Source: Takakia lepidozioides
Taxonomy: Eukaryota > Streptophyta > Takakiopsida > Takakiales > Takakiaceae
NCBI GenBank assembly: GCA_030704615.1
Contig: CM060734.1
Location: forward strand, 17,608,001-17,672,000
Length of the DNA: 64,000 nt
Reading direction: 5' to 3'
The notes under the pieces are model-generated. The model did not search any database. It was not told where the DNA came from and saw only the letters and a list, made by a program, of their open reading frames with translations. Both the position numbers and the translations under genes were made by a program. Position 1 is the stretch's first letter; each line of letters begins with the position of its first letter. This document shows, in pieces, positions 32,056 through 46,850 of this stretch.

Positions 32056-35000
32056 ACATTGAACACAATGGCCAAGGTTTTGAAAGCAACGAAAAAATCA
32101 TTGGATGGGCAACCATCCGTGGCCCATGAACTTATTTCGATTGATCTCAGATTACCCTGGGGCCTCTTACATGGCACATAGTGGCCAAGTCTCAAAGCCA
32201 ACCAAAATCATTTCGATGGCCAACCATCCGTTGAGCCATCGAATGAATTTCGATCGATCTGATATTAGTCCGGGACCTGTGAGAGGGTGTCTGGAACGTG
32301 CTGGCAAAGTTTGGAAGCTAACAAAAATGATTTGGATGGGCAACCATCCGTTCACCCGTTGGAGTTGTATTCTGTTGGAGCTGCTATTGCTTTGGGACCT
32401 GTTGGACTGTGTTTCGCGTGCTCACGATGTGTTTTTCATCCCGTTTTTGAATGGGGAGGTGTAATGTAGCCAATGCAATGTGCGTGCCGAATTTGGGAGC
32501 GATCAAAATTCCATTTGGACCCAAAACCACAGTTTCTTCCCTGTTTTGCACTCCAAACTTGATTTGTGTTCTACTTCATGCACTCTTCATAGAGAGTGCG
32601 CAATAGTGAGCGAAAGAGAACACCTTTTTTGGGGGGGCATTCTTGATTGGTCCAAATTTTGGCGGGGAGTGGAGTAGCCGTGGGATGCTGGAAGCCGCAG
32701 AACAAAATTGAGCCGAAAACAAAATCGATACGTGCCAGAGAAACCCCCGCTGAAAGGCAGTGCAAACCTATTTATTGGCTTAAATAAATTTAAATTCAAT
32801 GAATATGTGGAATGGCTTGAGGGGGGGCGTCGATGGGAGGCGAGGCAAATGTTTATCGTCTGTTGTGTCTCCGCACATGTGTCGCGCACACGTTCAAGCA
32901 CGTGCGGGCAAAGAGGGGCTTCAAACCACAACCGTTCAATGGGTGCAATAGCCGTGCACGCATTGCAGGATTCTTTTTCGCATGAACAAAAACCAGATGA
33001 CAAGTGAACGCCTCATTGGACAATGGAACGATTTTCGATTGATCTCGTATTACGCTGGGACGTATCAGAGGGTACATTGAACACACTGGCAAGGTTTGAA
33101 AGCGAACGAAAAAATCATTTGGATGGGCAACCATCCGTTGGCCCATTGAACGAATTTCGATTGATCTCATATTACCCTGGGGCCTCTTACATGGCACATA
33201 GTGGCCAAGTCTCAAAGCCAACCAAAATCATTTCGATGGCCAACCATCGTTGAGCCATCGAATGAATTTCGATCGATCTGATATTAGTCCGGGACCTGTG
33301 AGAGGGTGTCTGGAACGTGCTGGCAAAGTTTGGAAGCTAACAAAATGATTTGGATGGGCAACCGTCCGTTCACCCGTTGAATGTATTCTGTTGGAGCTGC
33401 TATGCTGGGGACCTGTTGGACTGTGTTTCGCGTGCTCACGATTTGTTTTTCATCCCGTTTTGAGTGGGGCGTGTAATGTAGCCATATGCAATGTGCGTGC
33501 CGATTTGGGAGCGATCAAAATTCATTTGGACCCAAAACCACAGTTTCTTCCCTGTTTTGCACTCCAAACTTGATTTGTGTTCTACTTCATGCACTCTTCA
33601 TAGAGAGTTCTGCAATAGTGAGCGAAAGAGAACACCTTTTTTGGGGGGGGCATTCTTGATTGGTCCAAATTTGGCGGGGGAGTAGCCGTGGGATGCTGGA
33701 AGCCCGCAGAACAAAATTGAGCCGAAAACAAAATCGATACGTGCCAGAAACCCCCGCTGAAAGGCAGTGCAACCTATTTATTGGCTTAAATATTTAAATT
33801 CAATTGAATATGTGGAATGGCTTGAGGGGGGAGCGCGTCGATGGGGAGGCAAATGATTTATTCGTCTGTTGGTCTCCGCACATGTTGTCGCGCACACGTT
33901 CAAGCACGTGCGGGCAAAAGAGGGGCTTCAACCACAACCGTTCTTCAATGGGTGCAATAGCCGTGCATGCATTGCAGGATTTCTTTTTCGCATTGAACAA
34001 AAACCAGATGACAAGTGAACGCCTCATTGGACAATGGAACGATTTTCGATTGATCTCGTATTACGCTGGGACGTATCAGAGGGTACATTGAAACACACTG
34101 GCCAAGGTTTGAAAGCGAACGAAAAATCATTTGGATGGGCAACCATCCGTTGGCCCATTGAACGAATTTCGATTGATCTCATATTACCCTGGGGTCTTAC
34201 ATGGCACATAGTGGCCAAGTCTCAAAGCCAACCAAAATCATTTCGATGGCCAACCATCCGTTGAGCCATCGAATGAATTTTCGATCGATCTGATATTAGT
34301 CCGGGACCTGTGAGAGGGTGTCTGGAACGTGCTGGCAAAGTTTGGAAGCTAACAAAAATGATTTGGATGGGCAACCATCCGTTCACCCGTTGAATGTATT
34401 CTGTTGGAGCTGCTATTGCTTTGGGACCTGTTGGACTGTGTTTCGCGTGCTCACGATTTGTTTTTCATCCCGTTTTTGAGTGGGGCGTGTAATGTAGCCA
34501 TATGCAATGTGCGTGCCGAATTTGGGAGCGATCAAAATTCATTTGGACCCAAAACCACAGTTTCTTCCCTGTTTTGCACTCCAACTTGATTTGTGTTCTA
34601 CTTCATGCACTCTTCATAGAGAGTTCTGCAATAGTGAGCGAAAGAGAACACCTTTTTTGGGGGGGGCATTCTTGATTGGTCCAAATTTTGGCGGGGGAGT
34701 AGCCGTGGGATGCTGGAAGCCGCAGAACAAAATTGAGCCGAAAACAAATCGATACGTGCCAGAAACCCCCGCTGAAAGGCAGTGCAAACCTATTTATTGG
34801 CTTAAAATAAATTTAAATTCAATTAAATATGTGGAATGGCTTGAGGGGGGAGCGCGTCGATGGGGAGGCAAATGATTTATTCGTCTGTTGTGTCTCCGCA
34901 CATGTGTCGCGCACACGTTCAAGCACGTGCGGGCAAAAGAGGGGCTTCAACCACAACCGTTCAATGGGTGCAATAGCCGTGCATGCATTGCAGGATTTCT

Positions 35001-36117
35001 TTTTCGCATTGAACAAAACCAGATGACAAGTGAACGCCTCATTGGACAATGGAACGATTTTCGATTGATCTCGTATTACGCTGGGACGTATCAGAGGGTA
35101 CATTGAACACACTGGCCAAGGTTTGAAAGCGAACGAAAAATCATTTGGATGGGCAACCATCCGTTGGCCCATTGAACGAATTTCGATTGATCTCATATTA
35201 CCCTGGGGCCTCTTACATGGCACATAGTGGCCAAGTCTCAAAGCCAACCAAAATCATTTCGATGGCCAACCATCCGTTGAGCCATCGAATGAATCTTCGA
35301 TCGATCTGATATTAGTCCGGGACCTGTGAGAGGGTGTCTGGATCGTGCTGGCAAAGTTGGAAGCTAACAAAAATGATTTGGATGGGCAACCATCCGTTCA
35401 CCCGTTGAATGTATTCTGTTGGAGCTGCTATTGCTTTGGGACCTGTTTGGACTGTGTTTCGCGTGCTCACGATTGTTTTTCATCCCGTTTTTGAATGGGG
35501 CGTGTAATGTGCCATATGCAATGTGCGTGCCGAATTTGGGAGCGATCAAATTCATTTGGACCCAAAACCACAGTTTCTTCCCTGTTTTGCACTCCAAACT
35601 TGATTTGTGTTCTACTTCATGCACTCTTCATAGGAGAGTCCTGCAATAGTGAGCGAAAGAGAACACCTTTTTTGGGGGGGCATTCTTGATTGGTCCAACT
35701 TTTGGCGGGGGAGTAGCCGTGGGATGCTGGAAGCCGCCAGACAAAAATTGAGCCGAAAACAAAATCGATACGTGCCAGAAACCCCCGCTGAAAGGCAGTG
35801 CAAACCTATTTATTGGCTTAAAATAAATTTAAATTCAATTAATATGTGGAATGGCTTGAGGGGGGAGAGCGCGTCGATGGGGAGGCAAATGATTTATTCG
35901 TCTGTTGTGTCTCCGCACATGTGTCGCGCACACGTTCAAGCACGTGCGGGCAAAAGAGGGGCTTCAACCACAACCGTTCAATGGGTGCAATAGCCGTGCA
36001 CGCATTGCAGGATTTCTTTTTCGCATTGAACAAAAACCAGATGACAAGTGAACGCCTCATTGGACAATGGAACGATTTTCGATTGATCTCGTATTACGCT
36101 GGGACGTATCAGAGGGT

Positions 36118-36873
36118 ACATTGAACACACCGGCCAAGGTTTGAAAGCGAACGAAAAATCATTTGGATGGGCAACCATCCGTTGGCCCATTGAACGAATT
36201 TCGATTGATCTCATATTACCCTGGGGCCTCTTACATGGCACATAGTGGCCAAGTCTCAAAGCCAACCAAAATCATTTCAATGGCCAACCATCCGTTGAGC
36301 CATCGAATGAATTTTCGATCGATCAAATATTAGTCCGGGACCTGTGAGAGGGTGTCTGGAACGTGCTGGCAAAGTTTGGAAGCTAACAAAAATGATTTGG
36401 ATGGGCAACCATCCGTTCACCCGTTGAATGTATTCTGTTGGAGCTGCTATTGCTTTGGGACCTGTTGGACTGTGTTTCGCGTGCTCAAGATTTGTTTTTC
36501 ATCCCGTTTTTGAATGGGGCGTGGAATGTAGCCATATGCAATGTGCGTGCCGAATTTGGGAGCGATCAAAATTCATTTGGACCCAAAACCACAGTTTCTT
36601 CCCTGTTTTGCACTCCAAACTTGATTTGTGTTCTACTTCATGCACTCTTCATAGAGAGTCCTGCAATAGTGAGCGAAAGAGAACACCTTTTTTGGGGGGG
36701 CATTCTTGATTGGTCCAAATTTTGGCGGGGGAGTAGCCGTGGGATGCTGGAAGCCGCGCATTGCAGGTTTTCTTTTTCGCATTGAACAAAAACCAGATGA
36801 CAAGTGAACGCCTCATTGGACAATGGAACGATTTTCGATTGATCTCGTATTACGCTGGGACGTATCAGAGGGT
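36118..36873 (+). repeat. Short variant satellite unit (756 bp)
   Basis: Same ~260-bp deletion and same junction sequence as at 31295-32055, so the deletion arose once and was copied within the array. Confidence 0.85.
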
Positions 36874-39800
36874 ACATTGAACACACTGGCCAAGGTTTGA
36901 AAGCGAACGAAAAATCATTTGGATGGGCAACCATCCGTTGGCCCATTGAACGAATTTCGATTGATCTCATATTACCCTGGGGCCTCTTACATGGCACATA
37001 GTGGCCAAGTCTCAAAGCCAACCAAAATCATTTCGATGGCCAACCATCCGTTGAGCCATCGAATGAATTTTCGATCGATCTGATATTAGTCCGGGACCTG
37101 TGAGAGGGTGTCTGGAACGTGCTGGCAAAGTTTGGAAGCTAACAAAAATGATTTGGATGGGCAACCGTCCGTTCACCCGTTGAATGTATTCTGTTGGAGC
37201 TGCTATTGCTTTGGGACCTGTTGGACTGTGTTTCGCGTGCTCACGATTTGTTTTTCATCCCGTTTTTGAATGGGGCGTGTAATGTAGCCATATGCAATGT
37301 GCGTGCCGAATTTGGGAGCGATCAAAATTCATTTGGACCCAAAACCACAGTTTCTTCCCTGTTTTGCACTCCAAACTTGATTTGTGTTCTACTTCATGCA
37401 CTCTTCATAGAGAGTTCTGCAATAGTGAGCGAAAGAGAACACCTTTTTTGGGGGGGCATTCTTGATTGGTCCAAATTTTGGCGGGGAGTAGCCGTGGGAT
37501 GCTGGAAGCCGCAGAACAAAATTGAGCCGAAAACAAAATCGATACGTGCCAGAAACCCCCGCTGAAAGGCAGTGCAAACCTATTTATTGGCTTAAAATAA
37601 ATTTAAATTCAATTAAATATGTGGAATGGCTTGAGGGGGGAGCGCGTCGATGGGGAGGCAAATGATTTATTCGTCTGTTGTGTCTCCGCACATGTGTCGC
37701 GCACACGTTCAAGCACGTGCGGGCAAAAGAGGGGCTTCAACCACAACCGTTCAATGGGTGCAATAGCCGTGCACGCATTGCAGGATTTCTTTTTCGCATT
37801 GAACAAAAACCAGATGACAAGTGAACGCCTCATTGGACAATGGAACGATTTTCGATTGATCTCGTATTACGCTGGGACGTATCAGAGGGTACATTGAACA
37901 CACTGGCCAAGGTTTGAAAGCGAACGAAAAATCATTTGGATGGGCAACCATCCGTTGGCCCATTGAACGAATTTCGATTGATCTCATATTACCCTGGGGC
38001 CTCTTACATGGCACATAGTGGCCAAGTCTCAAAGCCAACCAAAATCATTTCGATGGCCAACCATCCGTTGAGCCATCGAATGAATTTTCGATCGATCTGA
38101 TATTAGTCCGGGACCTGTGAGAGGGTGTCTGGAACGTGCTGGCAAAGTTTGGAAGCTAACAAAAATGATTTGGATGGGCAACCGTCCGTTCACCCGTTGA
38201 ATGTATTCTGTTGGAGCTGCTATTGCTTTGGGACCTGTTGGACTGTGTTTCGCGTGCTCACGATTTGTTTTTCATCCCGTTTTTGAATGGGGCGTGTAAT
38301 GTAGCCATATGCAATGTGCGTGCCGAATTTGGGAGCGATCAAAATTCATTTGGACCCAAAACCACAGTTTCTTCCCTGTTTTGCACTCCAAACTTGATTT
38401 GTGTTCTACTTCATGCACTCTTCATAGAGAGTTCTGCAATAGTGAGCGAAAGAGAACACCTTTTTTGGGGGGGCATTCTTGATTGGTCCAAATTTTGGCG
38501 GGGGAGTAGCCGTGGGATGCTGGAAGCCGCAGAACAAAATTGAGCCGAAAACAAAATCGATACGTGCCAGAAACCCCCGCTGAAAGGCAGTGCAAACCTA
38601 TTTATTGGCTTAAAATAAATTTAAATTCAATTAAATATGTGGAATGGCTTGAGGGGGGAGCGCGTCGATGGGGAGGCAAATGATTTATTCGTCTGTTGTG
38701 TCTCCGCACATGTGTCGCGCACACGTTCAAGCACGTGCGGGCAAAAGAGGGGCTTCAACCACAACCGTTCAATGGGTGCAATAGCCGTGCACGCATTGCA
38801 GGATTTCTTTTTCGCATTGAACAAAAACCAGATGACAAGTGAACGCCTCATTGGACAATGGAACGATTTTCGATTGATCTCGTATTACGCTGGGACGTAT
38901 CAGAGGGTACATTGAACACACTGGCCAAGGTTTGAAAGCGAACGAAAAATCATTTGGATGGGCAACCATCCGTTGGCCCATTGAACGAATTTCGATTGAT
39001 CTCATATTACCCTGGGGCCTCTTACATGGCACATAGTGGCCAAGTCTCAAAGCCAACCAAAATCATTTCGATGGCCAACCATCCGTTGAGCCATCGAATG
39101 AATTTTCGATCGATCTGATATTAGTCCGGGACCTGTGAGAGGGTGTCTGGAACGTGCTGGCAAAGTTTGGAAGCTAACAAAAATGATTTGGATGGGCAAC
39201 CGTCCGTTCACCCGTTGAATGTATTCTGTTGGAGCTGCTATTGCTTTGGGACCTGTTGGACTGTGTTTCGCGTGCTCACGATTTGTTTTTTCATCCCGTT
39301 TTTGAATGGGGCGTGTAATGTAGCCATATGCAATGTGCGTGCCGAATTTGGGAGCGATCAAAATTCATTTGGACCCAAAACCACAGTTTCTTCCCTGTTT
39401 TGCACTCCAAACTTGATTTGTGTTCTACTTCATGCACTCTTCATAGAGAGTTCTGCAATAGTGAGCGAAAGAGAACACCTTTTTTGGGGGGGCATTCTTG
39501 ATTGGTCCAAATTTTGGCGGGGGAGTAGCCGTGGGATGCTGGAAGCCGCAGAACAAAATTGAGCCGAAAACAAAATCGATACGTGCCAGAAACCCCCGCT
39601 GAAAGGCAGTGCAAACCTATTTATTGGCTTAAAATAAATTTAAATTCAATTAAATATGTGGAATGGCTTGAGGGGGGAGCGCGTCGATGGGAGGCAAATG
39701 ATTTATTCGTCTGTTGTGTCTCCGCACATGTGTCGCGCACACGTTCAAGCACGTGCGGGCAAAAGAGGGGCTTCAACCACAACCGTTCAATGGGTGCAAT

Positions 39801-42800
39801 AGCCGTGCACGCATTGCAGGATTTCTTTTTCGCATTGAACAAAAACCAGATGACAAGTGAACGCCTCATTGGACAATGGAACGATTTTCGATTGATCTCG
39901 TATTACGCTGGGACGTATCAGAGGGTACATTGAACACACTGGCCAAGGTTTGAAAGCGAACGAAAAATCATTTGGATGGGCAACCATCCGTTGGCCCATT
40001 GAACGAATTTCGATTGATCTCATATTACCCTGGGGCCTCTTACATGGCACATAGTGGCCAAGTCTCAAAGCCAACCAAAATCATTTCGATGGCCAACCAT
40101 CCGTTGAGCCATCGAATGAATTTTCGATCGATCTGATATTAGTCCGGGACCTGTGAGAGGGTGTCTGGAACGTGCTGGCAAAGTTTGGAAGCTAACAAAA
40201 TGATTTGGATGGGCAACCGTCCGTTCACCCCGTTGAATGTATTCTGTTGGAGCTGCTATTGCTTTGGGACCTGTTGGACTGTGTTTCGCGTGCTCACGAT
40301 TTGTTTTTTCATCCCGTTTTTGAATGGGGCGTGTAATGTAGCCATATGCAATGTGCGTGCCGAATTTGGGAGCGATCAAAATTCATTTGGACCCAAACCA
40401 CAGTTTCTTCCCTGTTTTGCACTCCAAACTTGATTTGTGTTCTACTTCATGCACTCTTCATAGAGAGTTCTGCAATAGTGAGCGAAAGAGAACACCTTTT
40501 TTGGGGGGGCATTCTTGATTGGTCCAAATTTTGGCGGGGGAGTAGCCGTGGGATGCTGGAAGCCGCAGAACAAAATTGAGCCGAAAACAAAATCGATACG
40601 TGCCAGAAACCCCCGCTGAAAGGCAGTGCAAACCTATTTATTGGCTTAAAATAAATTTAAATTCAATTAAATATGTGGAATGGCTTGAGGGGGGAGCGCG
40701 TCGATGGGGAGGCAAATGATTTATTCGTCTGTTGTGTCTCCGCACATGTGTCGCGCACACGTTCAAGCACGTGCGGGCAAAAGAGGGGCTTCAACCACAA
40801 CCGTTCAATGGGTGCAATAGCCGTGCACGCATTGCAGGATTTCTTTTTTCGCATTGAACAAAAACCAGATGACAAGTGAACGCCTCATTGGACAATGGAA
40901 CGATTTTCGATTGATCTCGTATTACGCTGGGACGTATCAGAGGGTACATTGAACACACTGGCCAAGGTTTGAAAGCGAACGAAAATCATTTGGATGGGCA
41001 ACCATCCGTTGGCCCATTGAACGAATTTCGATTGATCTCATATTACTCTGGGGCCTCTTACATGGCACATAGTGGCCAAGTCTCAAAGCCAACCAAAATC
41101 ATTTCGATGGCCAACCATCCGTTGAGCCATCGAATGAATTTTCGATCGATCTGATATTAGTCCGGGACCTGTGAGAGGGTGTCTGGAACGTGCTGGCAAA
41201 GTTTGGAAGCTAACAAAAATGATTTGGATGGGCAACCGTCCGTTCCCCGTTGAATGTATTCTGTTGGAGCTGCTATTGCTTTGGGACCTGTTGGACTGTG
41301 TTTCGCGTGCTCACGATTTGTTTTTCATTCCGTTTTTGAATGGGGCGTGTAATGTAGCCATATGCAATGTGCGTGCCGAATTTGGGAGCGATCAAAATTC
41401 ATTTGGACCCAAAACCACAGTTTCTTCCCTGTTTTGGCGCTCCAAACTCGATTTGGTTTCTACTTCATGCACTCTTCATAGAGAGTTCTGCAATAGTGAG
41501 CGAAAGAGAACACCTTTTTTGGGGGGGCATTTTTGATTGGTCCAAATTTTGGCGGGGGACGCAATCCGAAGACCTATTTTAGGCAATCCCCAACTGTACT
41601 TACGGGAACGCGCAAAGATCTTGAAAAACAGTTTGGAGATGGAAGCAAAACAAAATACAATTTATTGAGCCTCGGTACTTGAACCTAAAGAAATATTGGA
41701 GGTTTCAGAGGAACCACTTCCAGAGTGTACAGCAATATCATCTATGAGTACAGCAGCACATCCATGACGTTTTTTTTTTCCTCGACCTTCATGGAGATGC
41801 GAGTACAGTGTTTGTTCAGATAATACCCGTGCGCAAGCTTCCGCGTAAACCGGCAAGCGGTTGGATCTAGGGGGGCTCGGGGACATGTAGTATCCTTGGA
41901 AACCGAAAGGCGTCTGCTGATTCGATGACTGGTGCTGAACTCTACAAAGCAAGAAGAGGAATGGTGGTAGATGTTAACATCCAGATATAGACAATGAAAG
42001 CCACTATTTCTCGAATGGGAACGACACAAGGAAATGCAACATATTTTGCACGACTACACAAGAACTTACTCACACTCAAAATCGGAGTCCACGTCCAGAT
42101 CCTCGTCAAGCGCTTCGGGCTCCTCTAGAAGTCCCTCTGTGGATGGGGCAGAAGTAGTGCCCGACTCAAGCTGACAAAGCTCGCTTGAGAAGAGCTCTGT
42201 ATCAGCTTCCATGCCGAAGAAGTGCCTTCCGGCGCTCTTGCAAGCATGAAAACATGCTCCTGCAAATCCAAGAAGAACGAGAAATAAAAACAGGGTTTCC
42301 CTAAGGTCACTGCCCATATGTCAAACACAATGTGAAGGGCCCCACTGTGCCCATAGACAAGTCAACCACTCGTCCACCATGACGGCTGCATGTCTCCACC
42401 AAAGTCTGCATGAAAGCTGGAGATTTCTCCCGTGCACCTCTCCAAGGGACACCATTCGACCTTTTCATAGTCCGACCCGAGTCGACGTAATTGAAGATAA
42501 CATCATCCTCCACAGGCTCGCAGGTGGGGTCAATGTGAGCTGCAAGGTCCCTCAACTGAAACTCATCAACACCAGCAGGAAGAGTGTCCGTCCGCCTCAC
42601 CAGGCACAAAGCTTCGAACACTCGTGTCTGTCATTAATCACAAAGACAGAATGAGACAGAAGACATAACCCACCATTTTGATTTACCGGAAAACCACGAA
42701 ACATCAATTGAAAGGAAACAACTCACTTTCTGCCCCGGGAACTCGCCCTTCGTAAGAGGCAGAGTATTGATGCATGTCCAAGTTTTGATGACACGAAACC

Positions 42801-43924
42801 CGGAAGCTTTCATGTAGCTGAAAAGAGTTCTTCAAGCCGACATGTCCTTTGATTGCATGAAAGAAGAGCCCCCGAGTCCGAAAGGAACTTGTTGCTGAAC
42901 GAGAGAAAGCCCACTGCCAGTAACGAGAATCCGATTTGTTCCAAGTCGGGGTCGAATTGGAAGGAAACACATCAGGGACAGGAAAACCGTCAGGAATGTC
43001 CAGCACCACAAGGTCAGTCGCGTATGCCTGTTGAACCTCCATTCACCCATTCCGGACTTTTTGTGACCTACAGCCAAAAACATAGAGACAGCGTAAGAAG
43101 CCCAATCCAAATTTAACAGGAGATCAATCCCCTGGACAAGCCACAACAAGCTGCCAAACACAATTATTCATACACAGTTTAGACATAAGTTTTCACCTGA
43201 GTGAGGAACGAAACAAGCATGTCCCACGATTTCGAGGGCACCCATTTGAATGTGGACTTCCTCGACTCCATCATTGAAAGAAAACTTTCATTCAGCACCT
43301 TACGATTGAACTGGCCCAAAACCCTGGAGGGATGTTCTCTCGCCTCGAAAACTTGCTCCCTGGACTTTGAAGTTCTCCTATCCTCCTTGCGGGAGAAGGC
43401 TGTCTTTCAGGAACCTCTGACGGTCCCTGTCCTTGCGGAGCTGCACTTTTTCCCTTCCCCTTCGGATCCCCGACAACCTTCCCCTTTCGTTTTGGAGTAG
43501 CAGTTTTCTCGGGCTCTTTTGCAGCCAGAGCCGAAATGATTCTGTCCTGGATGTCTTTCTCAGCCAATGGGGCAATCGCTGCGGCATTGTCGTTCAGGTT
43601 TCTCAAAACAACTTCATCGAATGGGTGTCCTGTTTGGCAGGTTGAGGTACACCCACAGTCTCGGAAGTGCGCCCTGCTCCAGTCTTTGGCAATACCAGCC
43701 GTGTACATTGTCTTGTCATTGGAGGGGTCAGCCCATGAATAGATGAAGTCTGGGTCATCGCTAAGGTACTTTCCCGGTATGAGGATATGATACATATACC
43801 TGAATCACATACAAAAAACCCAGACAGTCATTCGATCATAAAACGAAAGAGAACACACATCCGGAAAAAGATATTGAAATGCAAGAATGCAACACTGAGA
43901 ATTCTACTTTTGAAATCCCGAATT

Positions 43925-44460
43925 AACCTTGCGTTGACGCAATGTTCATTCTAGCAGAAATGGGAACACCAAATGATAATGTTGTATTGATAGAGACAAC
44001 GAATGAGAAGCGCAATTCAACATTGCTTCAACGCAAGGTTGTTTTAGGGTTGAGAGTGTTGAAACACATGTCAATGGTATCTGATAATCATAAGTTTCCT
44101 ACAATTGTATTGAAATAGGTGGATGGCTGCGGGAAATTTCCAGCAATCCATACCGCCAAACAACCTTGCGTCAACGCAAGTCTGTTTGTTGGTACAGTTA
44201 AAGTTGAAAATAGCATTTCAAACCGACTCAAAACAGACTTATGTTCATCTTGGCAGCATTGGAACTGGATTTGAACTGCCCAAAACCACAGGAAAAGCTA
44301 CATAGCCTGACACTTCATCAACCTTGCGTTGACGCAAGGCTGATTTTCTAGTCAGTTTATCCCTTTCACATTCAGAAAAACGGCATTATGGGATACCCAG
44401 GTATAGGTAAGTGAAACCAGGACAATGGGAAACAACATTGTGTTAACGCAATGTTGCTTG
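43925..44460. promoter_or_regulatory. MULE-2 palindromes in an intron of the methyltransferase-like gene
   Basis: Five copies related to CCTTGCGTTGACGCAAGG (near 43929, 44021, 44160, 44320 and 44434) lie between two exons. Arms CCTTGCGT/ACGCAAGG flank a 2-bp centre (TG or CA). Confidence 0.82.
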
Positions 44461-46327
44461 ACTGCACATGCAGAGCCCTCAGAGATCTCGCAAAGCACTG
44501 CAAATTTGCAATTCCTTATGGAAAGAACGACACAAGATTGCAGAAACATGCCCTTCAAGCACCAATTTTGATTCAAGGAGGTCACACCTGTACAACACTC
44601 GCTTCATTGCTTGCTCGCTGTTGTACTGGTTTTTGAATTCGTAAGACCTGGAGATTCCTTTCTCTTTCTCAAACTCCCTGAAGAAGCACTTGTTCCAGAC
44701 AGCGAGCTTCCATCTCCTGATATAGGCCTCCAGTGTGATCCGGGGGCAAGCCATCTGGATTTTGTAGTCTGCCATCGACTCAGCAAGTGCAGCCACTGCA
44801 CGTTTTTCTAACTGCAACAAGAAAGCTTGTAAGAATTTTCGAGAGGTTACGGAGCATCAAAAATGTCTGAAAAATGGTTTGGTTCAAACCTTACCTGGCT
44901 CGAAAATGTGGCTTTGTGTAGCCACTGGTCGAATGTGTGGTCGCTAACAACTCTTATTGCTTGTGTCTTCGGGTCCTCTCTGGAGTTGGGAACATGTTCG
45001 TGTCTCTCACAAGAGGATCCGAATTCCATATCTCCAACCACCTGATTTGGTTGCATTGTCCACCATTGAAATGGAAAGGCGATGTAGTTTCTCTTGAGTC
45101 ATTTCTGGCTTGGAGCCATACTTATCATAGTGTGCTTTCACCTGTTCCAGAAATTCTGTGCCAAGACCTGGGTCTGCTATCCGGATCTGTTTGTCGAATG
45201 CACTCATGAGGTTCTTCCTTTGATTTTTCATCTCGAACTTCATCATGTCCTCAAGCCCAGTTGCAGACCGCTGCTCTTCTGTGTGGGAATCATAGTACTC
45301 TGCATTCGCCTTCAATCCAGTTTCTGCTATTTCTTGCTGCATACATAACAAGTAAAAAGAATCAAATACTGCAATTTCATCACAAAATTTGCAGTATTAA
45401 CAGGCAAAAGGTGTCAAAAAACTTACAGTGTACATGTACTCAAGAAAAGCCTCCCTTGTCAAGCTGTACCATGTGCTTGTCTTCTTCTCAGCACACCTCT
45501 TCATCTGCTGAGGACTAAGCACGTTCGTGAATGACTCCAGTGGCATCAGCCCTACCTTCTGGATGCGGAATAGAGTGTGGCACAGATTGGTCGTCACATG
45601 TGATGTTTCATTGGACCTGGAAAAACCTTCAACTCATAAGATGATTTCAAATTGTCGAAACAAGTAACAGACACAAAGTTGGAAACTTACTTGTTTATGT
45701 CGTGCATGGCTGTCAAGAGCTGCGTGACACGTCCTTTGTGATCGAGAACCATGGAAACCACGCTCCAGTGCCATTTGATGTCGTCCGAGTGCAAGCTTGA
45801 AATGTATCCATCCAGGCAAGCAGTCTGTGGTTCCCATCCCAGACAAAAAACATCTTTCCCATGAATGCTTTTGTGGAGGCCTTTTTGGACAGCTTGAACT
45901 CGAACTCCCTGTTTACATCCCGCCAGCATGCATCCCAACCTTGCTCAATGTCCTCTGTTACAAGACACTCCTCTCCTTTCGTGTTCATAGTGGATACGTA
46001 GAACACTGCTGATCCCTTGACATAGCCGTGAACAAAGTCGTTCTTCAACTTCGTTATATCATTCCTCAAAGCCGGTCGAACAGCGGGCATGGAGATCATC
46101 CTGCATAGCGGAATGACCAGGTTTCCGCCCGAAACCTCCATCGACAGAATCACCTTCGACGAGTTCATTTTTTGCCCACCAATTATCTCCTCGGCCTTGT
46201 CTTCATAGTTTCCCTCCAATGCATCTTCCTCACCTTCACCTTCTGACGCGGCCAAATCTTCCCCCTCGGATTTCCTTTTTCTTTTCCTCTGCACAGAATG
46301 AATTATCTGTGAGTGATAGATTGAGCA

Positions 46328-46850
46328 CCCATGGATCAACATTGCTTTGACGCAAGGTTGATTGATGGGGATGTAGTTTAGACTGAAAAGCACAGGAAAG
46401 ACTTTTCAAGCAAAAAAATGCTTTACGTTGACGCAGGGTTCTTTTGGGAGCTTCAACTAATCAACTTTCCCTACCTTACATTTCAGGATATGAGAGATCG
46501 GACGCCTCCATTGAACAAAAAATCATCAAAACCAGCCTTGCGTCAACGCAATGTTGATTCATGTGCAGCATCTGTTCATTTCACTAGAAGTTCTATCATA
46601 CACCATGGAGGTAGGCATCAACCTTGCGTTGACGCAAGGTTGATTGCGAGCTCTTGGATCGGTGTTGAACAAACACAAAAGCTACAGGAAAAGGAGATTG
46701 CTGTCTCTTCTTCTTCTTCTTCGAACTTGATGATGCGTCGCAAGCATCCATGTCTGTCTAGCTTGATTGTAGAGCAGCATCTGCACTGTTTTGATGCCCA
46801 ATATATACACTGGGAGGTCGACTTCAACCTTGCGTTGACGCAAGGTTGAT
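46328..46850. promoter_or_regulatory. MULE-2 palindromes in the first intron of the methyltransferase-like gene
   Basis: Copies near 46335, 46424 (decayed), 46538, 46620 and 46828; the ones at 46620 and 46828 are identical (CAACCTTGCGTTGACGCAAG...). They are unrelated in arm sequence to the satellite around the element. Confidence 0.82.

Larger units (their letters stand above)
29105..41564 (+). repeat. Satellite array A: about 12 units of about 1018 bp
   Basis: The marker ACATTGAACACAC recurs at 29273, 30278, 31295, 32056, 33074, 34085, 35100, 36118, 36874, 37891, 38909, 39927 and 40946: mostly 1005-1019 bp steps, with two short steps of about 757-761 bp. Units from 37 to 41 kb are almost identical; those before 35 kb differ by many single-base indels. 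Each unit contains three to four diverged sub-repeats of 113-122 bp, each with GAAYGAATTTCGATYGATCT near its start and ATGGGCAACCATCCGTT near its end. No ORF spans a unit; the short recurring ORFs are by-products of the repeat. Confidence 0.95.

Noticed and set aside
29131-41582. Recurrent 60-140-codon ORFs in the 1-kb satellite
   Set aside because: They repeat with the satellite, change frame at single-base differences and show no codon-level conservation; satellite by-products.
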